Position numbers and translations under genes: made by a program. This document shows positions 24,758-34,906 of a stretch of 64,000 nt of DNA, in pieces. The stretch comes from Gonapodya prolifera JEL478 (lineage: Eukaryota > Monoblepharomycota > Monoblepharidomycetes > Monoblepharidales > Gonapodyaceae), in assembly GCA_001574975.1 (NCBI GenBank), contig KQ965742.1:439696-503695 (forward strand), written 5' to 3'. Position 1 is the first letter of the stretch. Each line of letters begins with the position of its first letter. Below the pieces are notes generated by a model. The model saw only the letters and a program-made list of their open reading frames with translations. It was not told the origin of the DNA and did no database searches.

Positions 24758-27700
24758 TTATGTTCCGTACTTCTTCTTTCTAATAACCCCTGGAAGCTTC
24801 TCTGCAATTCCAAACCACGGTCGTTCAACCACTACCAATTCACTAGGCGACAGGTAGTCGACATGCATAAGAGGTTGATATCGACGCACAGTGACAAAGT
24901 TCGCCCCCTTCTTTCCACCATGACCCTTCACTTCTTTCGATGCAGCCTTCGGCACTCCCGGTCGTGCTTCTACTGCATTAACTTCTTTCTCTTGTTCCAC
25001 TTCTGGAACACGGTCCGCATCCGGAAGATCGTTCCCGTCGTCAATGTCCATGAAATTGAGGGCTGCATTTTCTTCATCGTCTGTGTTCATCACCACTACG
25101 TCCTCGCTCTCGCCGTTTTCCACGGTCCCATTCGCGTGAGGGAGTTCGTCTGCACTACTGACCGGCTCTGGCTCCGTGCCAACTTCATCATCCAGTGTTG
25201 GATGCACAATCTCGTTCGGCCCTTTCTTCGCTTTACGATTCTTCTTCTGTTGCCTTTTACTGATCTTTGGACCTGTCTGGACTTCTACCTTGGGAACCTC
25301 TTCCTCCTGCGGGGTCGGGGTTGGGGTGTCTCCGTCTCTCTTCCTCTTCAGCTTTGCCTCGACCCTTGAACCACCTGGATGCCTCGATAAATCGATCCAG
25401 GTCACTCCAGAAGGTCCCCAGACCGCAATTGAGTTCTGACTCTGGAGCAACCCTTTGTTGTTTGTCCTGGCCGGAACAGGATGCGCCACTCCCACGAGGG
25501 GTTCCGCCCCCCTGGCGAAACGGTCGGGTATTTGGGACTCGAGAGGAGAGTTGTAGAGGTTCGACCAATCAGCCATCCGACGGTGCTCCACGTCGTAGAG
25601 GTACAAGTGGCGAGGATGGGTGACGACGACAATGGTGGCGGGCGGATGGGAGACGAACGAGACGTGGATAGGGTGGGATGGTGGTTGGGGAAGTGTATGG
25701 TCATGCTGTAGTCAAGCATTGCACGATTGCGATGAGAAAGTTCGAGGTTGCACCAATCTATTGTTGCGGAGTGTACCCACCCTCATTGAATCCAAATTCC
25801 AGACCTCTACTTGGGCCTTTGTCCCCGTCGCCCTTTCCCAAACTCCCGCCGCGGCGACCCACTGTCCGTCTGCGCTAACGGCCAGATGGACCACGGTCGT
25901 CCCGCTCAACTTGTTCCACGTGGCGAGTACCTCACCCGAGGCCACCTCGACAACGGAAACGAGACCTTCGGGAGAAGCCACGACGAGACGGCGTGAGTCG
26001 GGTGTGAAAGCGAGAGAAAAGGCACCGGGAACGCTTGAAAGTGCGGATATCGTCGGACGGTGCTTGCGGATGACGGGGAGGGAGTGGCCCTGCAAGGATA
26101 CAATCACACGGAAAGATTAGAAAAAGAATGTTGTAGTGTCAAAGCGAGGTTACGCACGTCGTCTTTCGTTCGAAACACCTTGACCTCCTCAATTGTACCC
26201 AGCGCAATCCACTCCCCACTCTCCGAAATCGCCGAGCACGTAAGCCTTGCTTCAGACGCCACATTGATCTCGAAAAGACACTGAGGGCGGCTCGCGACAT
26301 CGAGCTGCTGGAACGCCTCAAGCTTGGAGGCGTATGTGGTGGCACCTGGGAAGTGGTCGCATGATGTCAATATCAACTCTAAAACTGAAAGCATCAAAAG
26401 AGAAAGGCAGCTCACATTCACCAAGCCTCCACACTTTGACGCCCCTGTCGTGCCGCCACGCGACCCACCGCTTCCGTCTGCATACCTCCACAGCAGATCT
26501 CGTTGGAAAAGGGCTCATCCTCTTCACACTACCCATCGGGAACTTGTCCGCGCCCGCAATAATCATCTGTGTGTCTACTCCTCCGGACACAATCGCGGCA
26601 ACGGGGCTGGTCTCCCACAGAGCAATGGAGCGAATATCGTGGGAGTGGTATCGGCGGTCACCTGAGAGGACCCACCGATGGCGAGAACCAGTGCCTCCCA
26701 TTTCGGTAAGGCGGAATTGAACGATTTTGCGGTCCACGCCCCCAGTGTAGACCACGTCGCCGGCCTCTGAAGCCACGACGCAAAGCACGTCCGCGAAGTG
26801 AGCCTTGGGGAAGCGCTGGATGACGGTCCCCGTGCGAGCATCCCAGAAAGTTACGGTTCCCATCGAATCGCCGCTTACCACCGTGCCATCGGGCAGGACG
26901 GTGAGTGCCCACACCAACGTGTCGTCCTTCCTCCCTCGTTGCGAGTCGAGGGTCAGTCTCGCGAGTATTCGGCCGGTCTCAACGTTCCACCTCCGTATGC
27001 AGCCGTCCGAGTGGCCCGCCCACAGTTCTTTGCCGTCGTGGGACCAGGCGATAGCGAGAATCCGTCCGGCGCCACGGTCCAGGGCACGAAGGAAGCGGAA
27101 CTCACCCTCGGAGACGTCCAGAAGACGAGGTGTGCCATCGTCACACCCTACAGCGAGCATTGTAGAGCGAGGGTTCACCGCCATGGACCAGACTGCCCCC
27201 CCAGGACACGCGACCGTTCCGACGGGACGCAATGAGGCGAGATTGTATTCCGTAACAACGGCGTTCAGGCCAGAGGAGAAGAGTCGCGGTAGAATTTTTG
27301 AGTGCGAAGGGAGGCGGGGTGGTTTCGGTGCTGGATTGGGTTCGGAGGTTTCGCCCATTTCTTCCTCAACCTAGCCAGGCGACGTGAGACTAACGCCCAC
27401 ATATCTACGCAATACAGCAAAACTCACGACATCTTCGTCTTCTGATTCCGAGTCAGATTCGTCCGGAGTATTGTGAACCCACGCGAGACATTCGACCGAC
27501 TGATTCCAACCACCAGGTATCGTCTTAAACCCACAAAGAGAAGAGTGAATCAAGTCATTTTTAGCACCGCAGATTTACTTTTCAGTTTGGTATCGTGCTC
27601 ACCTTTTCCATCAGCCAGTTCCCCACGGGATTCCAGACGTCGATATCCCCATTTGCTCTCGCGCATGCCAGTCTAGGTCTGGCAGTTCTCGGAGTGAACG

Positions 27701-27758
27701 CCAAGGCGGAAATGGCGGACGGAACGTACTCCACGAAGCGGCATCGGTGGACCTGCAT
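24758..27758 (-). CDS. UTP4: UTP4/Cirhin, WD40 subunit of the small-subunit processome
   Basis: UTP4 belongs to the t-UTP (UtpA) complex, which binds the 5' external spacer of pre-rRNA in the nucleolus and starts 18S rRNA maturation. The gene begins MQVHRCRFVEYVPSAISALA at 27758, followed by the first WD blade with NGDIDVWNPVGNW. After an acidic insert (DESDSESEDEDV) come blades including LFSSGLNAVVTEYNLAS, LAVGCDDGTPRLLDVSEGE and VSGDSMGTVTFWDARTG. A second propeller follows. A Lys/Glu linker (KRQQKKNRKAKKGP and acidic runs) precedes the diagnostic end VVERPWFGIAEKLPGVIRKK, then KYGT and stop at 24,758, closely matching the human ERPLDDI...KKKKFGT end. Five or more introns are inferred. The assignment is secure. 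Confidence 0.92.
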
Positions 27759-28143
27759 CGCCCGGGGGTAAGCGCGGACTTGATGGGTAAAATTGTGGGT
27801 GATAGATAGAGAAAATCATGGCCGCAGGAGCACTGACCCACCAACTCTCCCCCTGCTCGCCGGACATCTAGACTACACTGATTTTCAATCACTACATCCT
27901 TCGATAACGCTCCAAACCATTTATATTTTACGACAGCATACCGATAAATAGCCGAAGTACGTAGGGAGCAAGTCAAAAGTAGATAAGTTACATATTGCAA
28001 AACAAGTTCTCGAACAGTGTGGGGTCCAAGGAACAGTACCTCCCGCACAAGTGTTTGCACGTGTGCATGAAAGAACCTATAGTTCCTCCGAAGGCTAAAA
28101 GTACATCTGCCCAGAAAGATACTGTCCTTGTACAGTTGTGAGG
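27759..28143. other. Gap between UTP4 and the disordered protein gene
   Basis: About 385 bp upstream of UTP4 and downstream of the next minus-strand gene. It should hold the UTP4 promoter and the 3' end of its neighbour. The sequence is moderately AT-rich, and I see no ORF, repeat or RNA gene I would support. Confidence 0.4.
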
Positions 28144-30620
28144 TCATGCGTATTTGCGCAACAAGGACTCTGCGTCCAGGTTGAGCTGGAAACAATAACA
28201 AAATGGGTATCGTTAGCCAAAAAAAAAAAAAAAAAAAGGTCGTCTCGAACCACTCTTCCGGCCGTCGCGCAACTCACCACATCATTGTACAGCGCCGCCA
28301 GCATGTCATCCATGCTCATCTCGGGCTCCTTTGCACCCGCACCACCGGCCCTGCCCTTTGTCCTTCTGGCCGACACCCTCCTGACCAACTCCTTCACCTC
28401 GGGGATCATCAGCTTGTTGATATCCACCTCCATCACAATGGGCTGAGCCTTTGCCTGCTCCAGCGCCTGTGCACCACCCCCACCGTTGCCGCTCGAGACC
28501 AACGTGTGGGCACTCCCCGCCGCGGACCCCGCCGAGCTCGAGCTTGCCTTCCCCGTCGACTTGGCACTCCCACTCCCGCTGCCACGCGCCGCCCTTTCCG
28601 ACCCCACCGACACCGACCCCCTCGCGGCCCGCTTTGCCGCCAACAGCGCCGCCTCGAGCTCGAACGCGTCCGCAATCTCCTCAAACGTCGGGCTCGGCGC
28701 GCGGCTCGCGCTTGCACTTGCACTTGCGCTTGCTCTGCGGGATCCTCCACCTTGGCCCTCACCAACAGCCGTTCCCGCGTCCGAGTCGCCGCGGTACCCG
28801 CTCGGGGGCGTCGTGGCGCCCCAAGGCGTGGCGTCGACCCACCCCGCCCCTGCCTGCCCCTGCCGTGCCTCGGTCGAAGACGGGCTGGGCAGGTGCAGCG
28901 TGTCGCTCGTGTCGGTGTCGGTGGTCGTGGGCGAGAAGTCCGTCGCGGCCTCATGCTTGAGCGGGAGGAACGAGCTGTACAGCATGGGTGGAGGGTTGCT
29001 TCGAGGCGCGGGCTGCAGAAGAGGTGGCGCCGCTTGAGAGGACGCCGACGCCGCGAGCATGGCGTCGTAGTTGCGCGCGAACTGGTACGCGGACATCATG
29101 TCGGCGTGGGTGGGGGACGCGGGGGACACCGAGCCCGCACGGCTGGCTTCTGAGCGCGGGGGCACGGGGGGCGGAGGCGTGGTGGTCATTGGTGCAGTGG
29201 GGGTCTGGGTCTGGGTCTGGAACGGCGAGGGCTCCTGCCTTGCAACGAGCGGTGCCGCAGTCGCAGGAGCAGCAACGGCGGCGGGAGAGAACACCCGCCG
29301 TGGAGGAACAGGAACGGGTGGCGACGGCGGTCTCTGCTGGACAGGAGCGGCGGGGTTGAGGGGTGTATGTGGAGAGATGTGTGGGGCGAACGGGTTGGGG
29401 TGGGCGTAAGGATGTTTTGGGTACGCTCCGGTCCCCGACGAGGGTGCTGGAGGAGAGTCGACGGGCGGGTCGGCGGTTTGGATTTGGCGGTAGGGAGATG
29501 TGAAAGGGGAGGAGTCGGAGCGCGATCTGAGAAGGGGGCAGGCGGGTTTTCGCGTGTTGAGAACAAAAGAAGGGACCACCAAGAAGGGGTTACAAAATAA
29601 TAACTCACGGCCAGTCATCCTGCTCCGCAGCGGGGGGCGCAACGGGATGCACTTCTATTCGAGGCATGCTTTTTTCTCTCCCCCGCGTGTCCCCCGTGTC
29701 GCGCGAATCCCTCGCGTCCCTCGCGTCCCTCGTGTCACGTCGGTGGCGGTCATCCCGTGCATCTTCTTCTTCCTCGTCTTCCTCATCCTCGTCCTCATCA
29801 TCGCTTCCTCCCTTCTTGGAAAAGATGGAAAAGATACTCCTGCTCCGTCTTAGCTTCTTTTTCTTCCCCTTGCGCTTCTGGCCTCGCCCGCGCTCCTCCT
29901 TGTCGTTGGTGGTGGTGGTGGTGGCTGCCGTCGCGGCCGTCGCGGTGGACCCCCGCCGTCGGTGCTCCGCCCTGCTGTTGGACGGCGAGACTGGAACTAC
30001 AGTGTACGCCGAGACTGCGGACATGGGCGAGACGGGTGAGGCCTGGGAGCCTCCGTACTCATGCTGCCAGGGCAAGTCGACAATGGTGGACGGGCTTGAC
30101 GTGGCGGAGGATCTGCTCATCCAGGTGCCGTTCTGGACCTGCGATTGGTTGTTTGGGAACGACAGGTTGCGCGAGAGGCCCGGGTCCGAGTACGAGGCTG
30201 ATGCCGGAGATGCGGGAAAGGCAGGGGAGCGAGGACCCGCCATGTCCGAGTGAGCCACGGGGGAGTACGGAGCAGCATTGTCCGAGTAAGTTTCGTATCT
30301 GTCGTTTCCAACGTATGCCTGCTGAGTGTAGTTTGAATAGTTGGAGTAGTGCGACGAGCTCAAGTTGGAAGGTGTGTTGGACACTTCCGCCTGCCTGCTG
30401 GATCGGAAGGGGTTCAAGCTGGCTCCGGGAGATTCTGCGCGGGTCCTCCTGCTGTCTCGGGCCCGTCCCGAGGCGAAGGCGTTTGGAGGTTGTGCCCCCG
30501 ACTGCTGTAAAACGAGTGAAGCATGTGACGCCACCCCGCCCGGAAAACAATGCCATCGCGGGGCAGACCCACCTCTGACGGATTCTTCAAAAGCCGCTTG
30601 ACGCTGTCTGTCAGTCCCAT
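28144..30620 (-). CDS. Large intrinsically disordered Ser/Pro/Ala-rich protein
   Basis: Exon 1 is MGLTDSVKRLLKNPSE (ATG 30620, donor gtgggtct), joined after ttttacag to QSGAQPPNAFASGRARDSRR. The body is low in complexity: Tyr/Ser/Asn repeats (SSHYSNYSNYTQQ), a basic cluster (RGQKRKGKKKKLRRSRS) with an adjacent IFSIFSKKG, an acidic run (DDEDEDEEDEEEED), Arg/Asp repeats (DTRDARDARDSRDT) and long Pro-rich stretches. The end is better folded: MEVDINKLMIPEVKELVRR, MSMDDMLAALYNDV and, after an intron with a 19-base A/T tract, LNLDAESLLRKYA and stop at 28,144. The exon joins keep frame, which supports one gene of roughly 750 residues. I recognise no family. The basic patch and disorder suggest a scaffold or nucleic-acid-linked role, but that is a guess. 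Confidence 0.62.
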
Positions 30621-30641
30621 TGGGAGGTTGGCAAGTCGCAA

Positions 30642-31470
30642 GTCAGGGGTGGCGACGATCCCGTGGTGGCAGGGTGGAGCGAGGAGTCCCCGGACTGAAG
30701 ACTGTTTTCCCTAGGCAGCGACCGTCGCTAGAAGCCGGTGCGAATGGCGGATCGCGGGACTGGACAGGAGTGGGGGGGCCGAGTGGTGGGTGAGGCGCAC
30801 AAGAAGGGGCACTGGGCAGGTACGTTTCACTTTTGGAAAACAGCGCCACGTTCCGACAACAAGGCTGCTCCCTCACTTCCATTGGTATTTGCAACGTACG
30901 TAAAGCATTTCGCATCACTGTCAGTATACGAGGCAAGAGAGAAAGAGCGTCTATCGCTCCAGGATATTACAATGCGTAACGCATCACAACAGGAAATAAT
31001 TGAAATTTGATAACAAACATAAGTATAGTGATACAGCGATGTGGAGAATTGACGTCCATAAATTTCGACAATCGTTGGTGCATTTGACGCTTGTGTTGTT
31101 ACATCTCCCCATTTCGACTGACCTTCAATGATTGGATCTACATCAGCGGGTCTGTAATGCACCAACCGTCGCCAACAACATTGTCGATGGCAATTTATTG
31201 TTGATATTGTTGGCGAAAAGTCTCATTTCTGCACGGCTGTTGGACATGTTTTCCCGTTTTCTTCCTGCTCTTAAGTGTATGCATCCTAATTGTGTACGTT
31301 GGGATGCAGACATGACGCTGGATCGGTTTGCCCGTGTTGCTGGGGATCAGTGGGAACGGGAACGGGAGAAGCTCCAAATTAGCTGGCGAACAGGTTCCGA
31401 GAGATGCGGTTCTTGAAAGAAGGTTTCTTCATTATACCCACAGAGAGGCCTGATCACACCGAGTCATCTA
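30642..31470. other. Gap with no supported gene
   Basis: About 830 bp between the divergent disordered-protein gene (minus) and the small plus-strand gene. It contains promoter sequence for both. The right two thirds (30.9-31.3 kb) are AT-rich. Only short frames occur, none with a motif or good splice signals. No tRNA-like B box or repeat was seen. Confidence 0.4.
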
Positions 31471-31530
31471 GTGCGCACTTTCCCTGAAAGCCCAGAACTC
31501 TGCCCGCGCCTTCCCCGAAACCGCAGCGCC

Positions 31531-32138
31531 ATGCCCTCACACTCCCCGATGATCGCTTCTCCCTCAAGCCAGCCGTCCCCGGGAGGACAACAACCGTTTG
31601 ACTGCGCGTTCTTCTCCGAATCAGCCCAAGTGCGGCAGGTACTGATCTCCCATGCCGAGAAAATCGATCTTCTCCTAAAAAGCGGATCTCGATGCTGGCA
31701 GACGGTCTCTTGGAGGGCTCATTGGCCTTCAATAATATGCTGGTGCGAACGGTACACACACACGCGACGCGGGACCAGTTAAAGGAAGATCTGGCGGAAC
31801 AGCTTCTCACGTGCTTTGCACAGGTGAATTATGTGCCAACGGATATGGACGACATGTTGAATACCTATTTCGACCACGTCAGCCTCCTCAGCAAGTGCAT
31901 CTCGAACAATGACATTATGGTGTACAGCGATAGACTCGAGGCGGTCGAAGAGGGCCGACTCGGTAGATTGCGTGGAAAGTTCTGCATTTGGGGCGTGGAA
32001 GGCACCACTGACGGGACATACCGCAGCAAGATATGGGCTATTCAAGGGGCGGCAAGGCTCGTGCATTTTCATTTGCGTGACAGTCTTGAACGGAGGGAAG
32101 GACTGTTTGCCGCAGCTCTGAACGAGCAGGAATTCTGA
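31531..32138 (+). CDS. Unrecognised small protein with one apparent frame break
   Basis: A frame from the ATG at 31,531 encodes a Ser/Pro-rich start (MPSHSPMIASPSSQPSPGGQ) and then a helix (SAQVRQVLISHAEKIDLLLK). Just after a run of five A near 31,678 the protein-like sequence continues in another frame: ISMLADGLLEGSLAFNNML, DLAEQLLTCFAQVNYVPTDM, LLSKCISNNDIMVYSDR and a C-terminal part ending ALNEQEF at 32,138. The two parts fit one protein of about 200 residues, so the break at the homopolymer may be a sequencing error or a real lesion. I recognise no family. It is mainly helical with an acidic middle. Confidence 0.42.
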
Positions 32139-32762
32139 GTACACCTTTGAATTACAATACATGAGCGAACACGGCCCCGGCGCGATCAATAACAAGGGCA
32201 GCTAGAATGGTGATTCGAGTGTGGACGTGTTTTTCTTTCAGCATTTTGCATGTGTGAATACAGAACTCCTTTCGACCTTCCGATTCTCCAACACGACTTG
32301 ATTTTGTGATCCCGCTTTCCTGAAATTCATTTTTGAAATAAATTTCCGTGAAAGCATATCGAAACTACAGCAAATTGTCCTCAAGCGTGATGGTTGTCGT
32401 GTACAGGGAGCGGCACGCGCCAGTCGTCGAAGCTACCAGGAACAGGAGCCCACAAGCCTCAGGCCCAGCCTGGACCACTGCTTTTGACATAAACGGCATC
32501 CCCTATAGCTATCAATTCTTAAATGGCTGATTCAACATTGACGGAAGGCTTACTCAGGCAGATCAGACCATGGATGGCAACTAAGGATTAAATTTTTGAT
32601 GAAGACGAAAAAGGAGGATTCTTTGTAATTTCTTGATTAAAAGGATTGTATTTGATATTGGTGAGGCTTGGTTACGACGATCAAAGTGTTACAATATTTT
32701 TGACCCAACGCAAAAGTGCGATGACAGCCTCATCTACCGAATAATTCCCTTTCGTGAGCAAG
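32139..32762. other. AT-rich gap between convergent genes
   Basis: About 620 bp between the convergent 3' ends of the small unknown gene (plus) and the F-box-like gene (minus). It is AT-rich with several TTTTT/AAATAAA-like runs (for example near 32,335 and 32,590) that suit polyadenylation sites. I see no gene, RNA or repeat. Confidence 0.45.
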
Positions 32763-33840
32763 TTAAGCGCAACCAGGGTATTCGTCGGATAGTTCCTTCG
32801 CACAACCATCACACCAATAGTTTTCACAAAATTGGCACAAGAACCAGTCCACGTTGCATGTTTCTGTACACACGTGTGCAGTGCAGGCTTCATCATAGCA
32901 AGAGCGCATCCTTGATCCCGCGCACGACTCGCATTGAAGCCCAATCGGTAATGTCCCTTCCCCACAATAGTCACAAGGCCCCAAAATGTGGTCGTCCCGA
33001 CAGGTCCAGCAATATCGAGTGCGACACGTGTCACACTCGAACCACCGACTTTCCTTGCAATCATCACATAGCACTTCTTCGTGGCGACACTGACGGCAAC
33101 ACACAGATTTTATTCTCAGTTCCTCCTTTGACTTGCCATCACAGAGTGTGCATTCTTTTCCAAACCAGTCAACATTCAGCCGAAGATGCAAGCCAAACGT
33201 CCTCTCAATAGCTGGCGCTTCACGTGAGAGTTGTTGCGATGTGAAATAGCCGGGAAGACGGAGGTCGAAGACAACAAGTTTCGTCACAGGGTCGTCACAG
33301 GGGTATTTCGTGGCGACGGTCGAAAGTACTGGAGGTCCAAGTCACAACAGTCTCGCGCGTCCAAGTGAACTAGACCCGAGCAGCGGTTCCACACTTCCAT
33401 CAAACTTGCCCTCTAGTCCACTCAGTCGTATAGTCAAACTCACATCAGCAAGAGGCATTTCGACACGCCACTCGATTTTGTTGAGCAGCATCTAAGTGAA
33501 TCGTCCGTCATCATTGGTCTGATCGTTCCCTGTAGCGCCCTCCACATCAATCTGCGTTCAGGAAGGTAGGGAGTGCCACGAGGAGCGCCGATATCCAGGT
33601 GCTGCCATACAGCTTGGGCGCTCGCAACGCGCCTTGTTGAGCGACAGGCCGAGGCGAACCTGTTCAAGAATGTAGTGTTGGGAAGAAAAAATAACAGACT
33701 GAGGAGAATGGAGCCGGGCGAAAAACTCACTTCGCCATGGCAACAGTCGACACGAAGCAAGCAATCGATACGAGAATTTCAAGCGGTAAGGCCGCGATTG
33801 ATTGGAGGGCGTCGAGGTCTGCTGCTTGAGAAGCTCGAAT
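32763..33840 (-). CDS. F-box-like protein with a Cys-rich zinc domain
   Basis: F-box proteins recruit substrates to SCF ubiquitin ligases through Skp1. The first visible exon has LQSIAALPLEILVSIACFV, matching the LP-x-E-I/L-hydrophobic F-box core. It is followed after an intron by FLNRFASACRSTRRVASAQ and VWQHLDIG, the usual F-box continuation. A linker exon (NKIEWRVEMPLADVSLTIR) leads to a C-terminal exon from about 33,287 with many Cys pairs: CTLC, CCRQC, VLCDDC, FECDTC, YCWTC, CDYC, LCQFC and WCDGC, and a stop at 32,763. The Cys spacing, with YCWTCRDDH, recalls RING/IBR or B-box zinc modules but fits none exactly. The N-terminal start is unclear: the F-box frame meets a stop just upstream, so an undetected first exon is likely. 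Confidence 0.55.
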
Positions 33841-34906
33841 GTGACAAGTTCAGCGCCGTGGCCCACCCAGGTCTTGGCCAGCATGCGCCCAGCTTCTTCC
33901 AAAACCGCCTTCATAGTGGTGGGAGAGGGTCGAGCGATGCACATGATTAGAGATCACAAAGTTGCGACGTCAGATTGGCCAAACACTATCCAAACTCCTG
34001 TTCACTCGATCAACCGCAATGCAAAATTGACTCCACCAATGAACAAAAAGAGTATTCACCAGTCCTGCACAACAAGTGAACATTACAATCCATGTTAGAA
34101 TTTGGGTGGCGAGGAAGATTATGATCTTGAACCCAGGCAAGGAGAGGAGAGAAAACAGCCGGCCATGGCCGTCTTGCAATGTTCAAACAAAGAAGAGATG
34201 AGAAACAAAAGGAGGCATTCGAAATACATTTAGTCTCTTACCTCTAACCCCCCCTTGCCTTGACCTCCGCGCCTGTTGCGGTGGTCGCACCTCCTTAACC
34301 ACAATGGCGGTAGTGTGCGTCACTGCAAGCGGTGGGTCCACATCCTTGACGTTAATGACCGGTTCCTCGGGCTACAATGAACGGACCTCCTCAACCCCAA
34401 TTGCGGTGGGGTCCGTCGCCAGAGGTGGGAGTCGTGAAGTGGACTGGTGGCACCAACTGGGTCCAAAGAGCCTACCACGCTGACATGATTGTCCGGGTCG
34501 GTTCCAAGGCGTACCAGCGGGCCCCATCGTGTAAGGGTGGCGACCTATACAGTGTGGAAGTCGGTGGAGGTGAATTTTAGAAGAGCGGGATAAGCTTGGG
34601 AGCAGCAAATCACTCACAGGGGCGAGAAGGGCGATGAAGATGGAGAGTGATGTAGTCCTGTCGAGGGATGTGAAAGAGGAGACGTTGGACGGCGTCAACG
34701 TTTGCAAGGAGGAACAACGCGGCGTCCGAAAATCAACTCCACGACGAAGCATCATTGGCGCAAAACGTTCATGGGCCGATAAAGTTGGCAGCGCCGTCCA
34801 TCGCGGTGGGCTACTCACCAATCATTTTGTCGAGTAACGGAATATGAGTCAATGAATGAAATTAGTGCGGCTCAACTGAACTCGACCTTCAACCACGTTT
34901 CACTCC
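33841..34906. other. Gap with weak frames and short direct repeats
   Basis: About 1 kb between the F-box-like gene and the Nudix gene. It probably includes the missing first exon of the F-box-like gene (33.85-33.95 kb). The part from 34.2 to 34.6 kb holds imperfect direct repeats. Two medium frames, one on each strand (minus 34,821-34,372; plus 34,634-34,837), lie over each other in the same region. Neither has a domain, and neither is convincing. Confidence 0.4.
34289..34429. repeat. Imperfect direct repeat, about 45 bp units spaced 96 bp apart
   Basis: Two copies begin at about 34,289 and 34,385. Each starts ACCTCCT(T/C)AACC, continues with CAAT(G/T)GCGGT and ends in a GGTGGG box. A third, weaker GCGGTGG box lies just before the first copy. 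The units are about 75 per cent alike by eye. This may be a tandem duplication remnant or a decayed coding repeat; no function is visible. Confidence 0.45.

Noticed and set aside
28219-28237. Run of 19 A as the tail of a retroposed copy
   Set aside because: It lies inside an intron of the minus-strand disordered-protein gene, where it reads as a T-rich tract before the 3' splice site. No retroelement sequence or duplication flanks it.
28203-29153. Long plus-strand Arg-rich frame
   Set aside because: It is the antisense shadow of a GC-rich Pro/Ser/Ala coding exon on the minus strand, whose splice joins keep frame.
34372-34821. 149-codon minus-strand frame
   Set aside because: It overlaps plus-strand frames of equal quality and the direct repeats, with no domain or splice signals.
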